Assembly (NCBI GenBank): GCA_030248215.1
Contig: JASANG010001682.1
Span: forward strand, 19,642-83,641
DNA: 64,000 nucleotides
DNA from: Enoplolaimus lenunculus
Taxonomy: Eukaryota > Nematoda > Enoplea > Enoplida > Thoracostomopsidae
Direction of reading: 5' to 3'
The translations under genes and the position numbers were made by a program. The notes below the pieces were generated by a model. The model ran no database searches. It worked only from the letters and a program-made list of their open reading frames with translations, and was not told the origin of the DNA. Shown here piece by piece: positions 57,901 to 64,000 of the stretch; the stretch's first letter is position 1, and each line of letters opens with the position of its first letter.

Positions 57901-59637
57901 CTACAATCGCTGACAAAGTACTTTTGGACTGTAGCTTCATACTCAGTTAGACTTGGCGTCTTATTAAATCAAGATCGATCAGTTTAAAATGACACCCAGT
58001 ATGTAATCTCGCGACACGACTTGGTATATGTATATTTTAGTAAATTTTGTTTATTGCAAAGGTAACGTATTTAGTAGTTGAGGGTGCGTATTCGATGCAA
58101 ATTTTTCACTTGGCTAATTATGAGATTTAAAAAATTCGAAGTCATTATTCCGATTAATATCAAGTTAAACTGAAGTTTTTTAATTTTGGGATGTTTTAAG
58201 AAATCAAATTTTAAATCATCACGGAAATATGCAGGAATGTGGTTCAATATTTTAATTCAGGCTTGAATACAGAATTTATTTTCGTCAGCTCCAGCTGCTT
58301 TAACGGTGAAACAATGCAAACTATTCGAAATTTTTTTTACACAATAACATCTCGGATATCCGGATACACGTTTCATTTCGGATACATATCCGGATATTTT
58401 TCATATCCGGATATCCGGTGCCCATCTATAGTAGATATATATGCATAAAATGTCTAGACAAACGCGATTAACTTTCTGTTTAAATTTAACGGATCCTGCA
58501 CCACTAGCATAAGTTCTGGCAGCGGCGGTATAGATAACTTGTTGGAAACAAATGTAAAACTTCGGTATTAAACAATCTTGAGTTACACAATGTTGAACAA
58601 AGCAGGGTATAAGAATTTCAGACACTGCGTTAAAATTAAAATTGTTAATGTAGTGATCCGAACAAAAGGGTATGTATTTATTTTGCTGCACTAGGGGATA
58701 CTCGTGCCTTCAGGCTAACATACTGTTACTTATTTTCCAACCTATCTAATGCCGTTGTATTCTCCACCGTTATCTGATTCTAATCTTTCTTTACAACAGT
58801 AGTGATCGCATTAGTATTGTCCCTTAATCTTTTTACAGAACTTCGTACTGATCGCAACCGTTTATTTATTTGTTCAGGGACATTTGGTATTTAGGAACTC
58901 TAATATGCAAGAAATAGTAAACGATAAGAATTTTCAAAACCGCCAAGTGCTAAACCGAATGTTTGCTCGACGCTGCGCGTTACACACTAAGAATGGTATA
59001 CCGTTAAAATGTAAATGTAGGTACATACTTTATACTCATGGATGCAATGAACATAAAAATAAATTCTCGCTAAAAGTATGCGTACACATAAGACACGTTA
59101 CTTTTTATGATTCCATTTCCTAACCCAACAGTAAAGCTTAGTTCGAACCAGTTGTAATAATACATACACATACATGTTAATTCTGTTCTTCGTGCACTGG
59201 TAGAATTTATTATAAATATTGTAAAGGCACCACGGCGAGAAACATGGCAAATTTGATCCAATATTATATCGGTTCACGAATCCACATGCTGTCTAAAATA
59301 TGCAAACAATGCATAACGGAAAATTTGCAATCATCAAAGTACATACACACATACAATGATTTACACCCTAAGTGGAAGGAAAAACACACAAATCAAAATC
59401 TATCTAGCGTGCACTACGTTTTATTTTTAACAAACTTTATTATTCTGGCGATTTTAAGTTTGCCAAATGTTTCAAAAGTAAGCATTTTCATTTTCAAAAC
59501 ATTGTTTTGCCGAATATTACACCGGAAAGGGATTTCTGGTCGGTCCCAGATGTAAACATACCTCTTCGGCACGTTTCATTGAATTATCATTTTGAAGTTC
59601 CCTTTGTCCACAAAACGTTAGGCTACGTAAAACTTAC

Positions 59638-59729
59638 CTCTGTACAACTAAAGAAATAGTACTATCAGCTGATTTCATTTGGTGGACAACGTCTGCGGGA
59701 GTGCAATCAGCAACAGAAGATCCATTCAC
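59638..59729 (-). CDS. mirror copy of exon 32 (PDZ3 end), intact
   Basis: Same length and splice sites as 44962-45053; the coordinates sum to 104691 with the left copy. It encodes the same last helix and strand of PDZ3. Confidence 0.82.
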
Positions 59730-60474
59730 CTAAAACAATAGAACACAACACATATCAACACAAAGACACTACAAGAACAGAAAAACGTTGTTAGATTTGC
59801 AAAGCACAAACAAAACCAAATATTATTGTGTGTCTCTGTAACGCAAACAATGACAAATTCCGATTCATAAAATTACGCTGGTGCTTATACCTATGCTAGC
59901 AAAACAGTTTCCCATAGATAATAAGTGAACGAACGTACGATATTAAAACATTTCGTTGGCTGTGAGGTCTGCCTAACTTTCAGCACTACTTTTCTCAGCT
60001 TCACCCTACGCTACAAAAATAAGACTAGTTTTATATATTTTATGCGTTAAGAATGTGACTGCAAGAAATACATGATCTCGCTTAACTCGAATCAGCCAAA
60101 AATCGAAAATGACACATTTTATTTAAATCAGAAAGGCTTTATTTGAAAATCTCAAAAGGAAAATCATCCGAAGTGATCCAGCGAGTAACTTTTGATAAAG
60201 ACCTTCCAACTTTCCAATTTGACAATAACAACTATATCAAAGTATCTCACAGTTCAAATGTACAAATTTTTCAGCACAACAATTTGTATATTTAATCCAG
60301 ATTTTGTAGCCTAAAGATGCCATAACAACAATACTACATCGAGTATTACCAAAGTACCATAAAAACAAAGGTGAAGGCATAAATAAGGCCAACGTTTTCC
60401 ACAAACAAAATGATTTATAAAAATCAATTAGGTCTTAAACATAAAATATTTGTGGCAAATTGGCATTAAAATAC

Positions 60475-60742
60475 CTCCACTAAACGATCACCAATTCTTA
60501 GCCTGCCGTCCAATGCTGCAACGCCGTTCGGTATAACATCGCGAATATAAATTTGCGACACTAAATGTTGATAGGTCGAAGAAAGATCAGGAGCATAATG
60601 CTGCCGTTTGGGGTGGTTTGCCAAGACTGAGACCAATTTTCGACTCTGGTGACGGTTTCGTTAACACAACAGTTATTAAATTTTCAGGTGGCGCAGGTTT
60701 TGATGCAACTTTGACACTGCTGCGTCGAGATGATCCAATCCT
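60475..60742 (-). pseudogene. mirror copy of exon 31 (PDZ3), one-base insertion
   Basis: Copy of 43950-44216, one base longer. A homopolymer reads CCCCAAAC where the left arm has CCCCAAC, so the frame shifts inside PDZ3. Splice sites are retained. Confidence 0.8.
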
Positions 60743-60790
60743 CTGAAACAGCAATAACCAGTGCTACAAATAGCAGTTTTTGTTACCTAC

Positions 60791-60832
60791 CTTAGAAGTT
60801 ATGCTTTGATGGTTTGAGTCGTCGCTAGAAAA
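60791..60832 (-). CDS. mirror copy of microexon 30, intact
   Basis: Exact-length copy of 43860-43901, still flanked by AG and GT on the minus strand. Confidence 0.6.
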
Positions 60833-61141
60833 CTCAAATGTAAGAGGATGGCGACCTCATGCTAACTAAACAAACCCAGTAACTAACAATAACAAAAGCG
60901 ATTTTTAATAATAATTTTCTAGCATCATTAGCAATTTTTCCACGACGATTGATTTACAAAATAAAAACGATAATAAAAAATCATGAAACAAGTTAATAGA
61001 CATATACCGCAAACGAGACTCAATACTGACAAACAACTGGATATCAAATAAACTATTGGATACTGCGCAAAACAGACAACACAAACACAACAACATCAAC
61101 CAACCTAATACTCATGTAATAAAGCATTGGATACAATGACT

Positions 61142-61315
61142 TCTTTGAAAATTTGCACGAGTGTTTGTAGCAGGATCTGGCTCATTTACAAGGTTATCTG
61201 TTGAGTGTTGCTTCGATTTGGGCCTACTCAAACCGAGAACGACAGGTGATGGTGACGATTTCAGGAGTGCAACAACTTCCTGATGTGTTACTGCTCTGGT
61301 ATCGCGGTTGTTGAC
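61142..61315 (-). pseudogene. mirror copy of exon 29 (PDZ2 second half), donor lost
   Basis: Copy of 43377-43550 with the acceptor intact and the coding part open. At the 3' end the left arm has TTTTCAAAAG followed by gtagtc. Here it reads TTTTCAAAGAAGTC, so the GT donor is absent. Confidence 0.75.
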
Positions 61316-62161
61316 CTGTAGCAGTCACAAACTGATAACACAAAACACAATTCTACATGCAAGCAAGGCGGATAGTTTGTTGCTCATGCTCTCCAAGAAT
61401 TAAGAATTTGATGCATGCGTCATTCACGTGTTACCGGCCGTAAATTGAGATTTATAGCTGTCGGAATTGCCTTTCTTGACGAACTGCTTCTCACTGGCGA
61501 TAGGTGCTAAACATATTTTTTACAAAATAAGATCCATAAGTAAGAAGTTATTACTTAATTGAACACAAAACAACGTATTGAGAGCAATATCAATGCATGC
61601 CGACTTGTTTCTGGGGTGTTTTGAGTTTGTGAAACGAACTGGTACAGCTCCTTGGTTTTTTCGAATATGAACTTTTTAATACACACTTTTCGCGCGTCCG
61701 AAGGCATCTATCGACGTAGGTCTACGGGTAAAGGTGTTTTGGACAATTCCCTATAGTAACTGTTATACAGTTTCACTACCACGTGAACACCAGGTTGCGA
61801 CCGGACAGTGAATTTTTTCCGGAACGCAGATCAACCGGATATACGTAAACTGGTAACGGTCAGCATACCCCGGTCGAATGCTACTTTGAAGGGAGCTTTT
61901 TGATCTTCAATGCACACGAACGATGTCTTAGTAACGCCGAAAAAATGAAATAATTTAAAAGGGTTAAAAAGTGGGTTATGTTAATTATAGGGGCCTGCCC
62001 ACTGGGAAAGTGAGTGGGAGTCTCAGAGGCCAGGAAGGTTAATCTAAACATTAGGCTTATGTTAAGCTTATGCTTAAACTTGGGTTTAGGTCTGGGCTTA
62101 GTAGGCAAGCCCTTATGGACTAAATATGTAAAGAAAAAGGCTTCAAAACAAACTCTCGCGC

Positions 62162-62324
62162 CGAGACAATAATATCACCGCGTTGTATATTTGGACAGCG
62201 ACAAAGCCGGTTCGTCGACAAGTGCTTTAACGTAAATACGTTTTTGGCCAGTGCCACCGCCGGCAATTTTGATACCGAGGCCACCGCGTTCGTTCTTGAA
62301 TAGTTCAACTGTTTCGATATCTTA
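62162..62324 (-). pseudogene. mirror copy of exon 28 (PDZ2 first half), broken
   Basis: Copy of 42377-42538. It differs by a one-base insertion near 62193 (TCGCTG where the left arm has TCGTG), which shifts the frame and soon meets a stop. The first codons read TAA GAT ATC instead of GAA GAA TTT, and the donor dinucleotide is GC in place of GT. The rest is almost identical to the left copy. Either pseudogene decay or uncorrected sequence error. Confidence 0.8.
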
Positions 62325-63843
62325 CTGTATCAGAACAAGAAAAACATTGTTCAATAGACTCGAAAGTTTACTCTCGCATAAATATAAATTCGATATTTGC
62401 ACAATACCAACAGCAAAAATGATAGCAAAAAATATTAAGTTTACGCAACACAAAATAATAACTCAACGTACATACTTAAGTAGACTGGGGCTAACGAAGC
62501 TTCGCAACTTTCATTGTTAAAATAGTTAGGCAAACGTTTCAGCAAAATCATATTTTAACTAATAACGCGCACATTTCTACAAATACAAAAGCGCACGCAA
62601 TTCTCAATTTTTATTTTTACTAAGAACCATTATTTTACGCCAAATGGCCTTTTTAGGTGTACATAAAAACAAGTATACTGCGAATACGAAAACCAGCATT
62701 GAGTATCATAAGGTCTTAATTTTATTGAAGTATGTACTTAACATCTGACCCCGGATCCAACGGAATATTATGACATTAGACTGCAATGTTTCAGTTATCC
62801 GGTCGCAATCTGGTGAATATCTATAGCTCGCGTCTTCCTTGATGTGACATTTAGAACATTAGCCGCACGTCACTTACTAACATAATTATTGAGGTAGAAC
62901 TTAAAGGTTTACGCGATTAACACAAAAAACGACGGCATCCAAAACATTCTTAACATCCGGAACTATGATTACGAGTTACGCGTTTGGTTGGTTATTTGAT
63001 ATTATTTAGGCACAAGTTTTTAAAGCAAAATCACAAAGTAGTGAGTAAAAGCAACAAATACGAAGACTGTAAGAACAATATTAAAGACAATCGTAAACCG
63101 CCGTTAAATTACGCAGTCTACCGAATCAAAACGAATTATCCAGTCAGTAAAGAAGCATTAAGATAGCACACGAGCGACAGACCGTAGCCCGAAAATTAAT
63201 GAAAAGTGGTGAATCTCACAAAAATAAAAATGCCGCAGACACTAAAATTTCCCTCACTCGCACTTCGCATTTAATGGCACATGGATGTTGAACATAGGTG
63301 GTATCGGTATGTATGGACAGTACAGGTTCAAGAGTTGTGCTAAACAAGGTTGCAATGTTCGGGTTTGCAATTATAAAAGCGGAACGTCTCCTGAACCGGA
63401 ATCGGAACTTTCGGTAGAACTATAGTAAACGTTTAAGATTTTTGCCCCCTGTGCTAAACAAAGGATGACATATTTTCCGGCAAACCACATAACAGGATCA
63501 GCCTAAAGCTAGAACAGCGTTTCGTGATTTAACCCAAGAACTTAATGTGCCCAGCTTCTCGCTTGTTTCGCTCATGAAGTTTATAATGAAATAAATTAGT
63601 ACTCATCCAGCAAATAGTTCCTGTTCAATTCAGCCCTCATTAAATTTTGCGAATGGCCCCCATGCCCTCCGACAGTATACAGGACTGTCACCTCCAGCCA
63701 AGCATTTCCCACGGCCACGCCCGAATATTAGATCGCTCCACCAATAAAATTCTGGCAACGCGCCTGAATTTAGCAGATGGATAACTTAATTATCATTTTA
63801 AAAATGATTTTCACGCCTGTCACTTCTTTACTCATATTCGTAC

Positions 63844-63946
63844 CTTATCGGGATCGTAGTCTGGCACATCTCTGAGACTTAAACTGTCAGTCCAGTCACC
63901 ACCGCTTCCATTCAGCTCACCAGTGCTTGACCTCGAATGATTGGAT
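63844..63946 (-). CDS. mirror copy of exon 27, intact
   Basis: Reverse complement of 40761-40863 with the same length and the same splice dinucleotides. It belongs to the second, tail-to-tail copy of the PDZ part of the PTPN13-like gene in the right arm of the inverted repeat. The upstream exons of this copy would lie beyond 64000. Confidence 0.85.
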
Positions 63947-64000
63947 CTGATGAAAAAATTACATTTTTAAGGATTCGAATTCAGGAAGAAGTAGTATACA

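Larger units (their letters stand above)
52592..64000 (-). repeat. right arm of the inverted repeat, open at window edge
   Basis: Inverted copy of 40707-52302. Long stretches are identical, including non-coding frames, but differences cluster around 61430-61560 and 61690-61900 and in several exon copies. It lacks about 204 bp present on the left (3' end of a DINE-like element). The last base pairs with 40707, so homology continues past 64000. Confidence 0.95.

Overview
The window is AT-rich nuclear DNA from an invertebrate animal. Evidence for this is a multi-exon gene with GT-AG introns whose protein is a metazoan KIND-FERM-PDZ scaffold (PTPN13 / PTP-BL family), an RTE-clade LINE, and many short DNA-transposon derivatives. 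The phylum cannot be fixed from the sequence. Degenerate GCCTAA/TTAGGC-like strings inside one repeat family resemble the nematode telomere unit, but this is weak evidence.

Layout. 1-3568: upstream region with repeats, including a 0.86-kb fold-back element and a hAT-type MITE. 3569-45053: one plus-strand gene. I could place 32 exons whose reading phases agree at every junction, encoding about 2,531 residues. The order is an N-terminal KIND domain (exons 1-4), a very long disordered linker (exons 5-15), a FERM domain (exons 16-22), a Ser-rich stretch, then PDZ1 (exons 25-26), PDZ2 (28-29) and PDZ3 (31-32). The tyrosine-phosphatase domain that ends vertebrate PTPN13 is not in the window. Introns are full of transposons. 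The largest (8011-17078) holds a decayed DUF7869-type gene on the minus strand, and a 3.2-kb RTE LINE has landed in its last codons with an 11-bp target duplication.

40707-64000: a very large inverted repeat. The left arm is 40707-52302, the right arm is 52592-64000 and still open at the window edge, and the spacer is 289 bp. The PDZ part of the gene is therefore present twice, tail to tail. The left copy is open; the right copy carries single-base insertions and damaged splice sites. The centre of symmetry lies between two diverged MITEs of one family in inverted orientation. This is either a real palindromic duplication or a fold-back assembly artefact; sequence alone cannot settle it.

The mobile fraction includes hAT-type MITEs with 8-bp target duplications (TIR CAGGGTGCAACCGGAAT), DINE-1/Helentron-like elements with (GTCY)n tracts and internal tandem repeats, MITEs with TIR CCCATGTATAGAACAGGG, a PIF/Harbinger-like fold-back, and other small TIR elements, several nested in each other. 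The most unusual single item is a Cys4-His-Cys3 PHD-type finger inserted inside the endonuclease of the RTE element.
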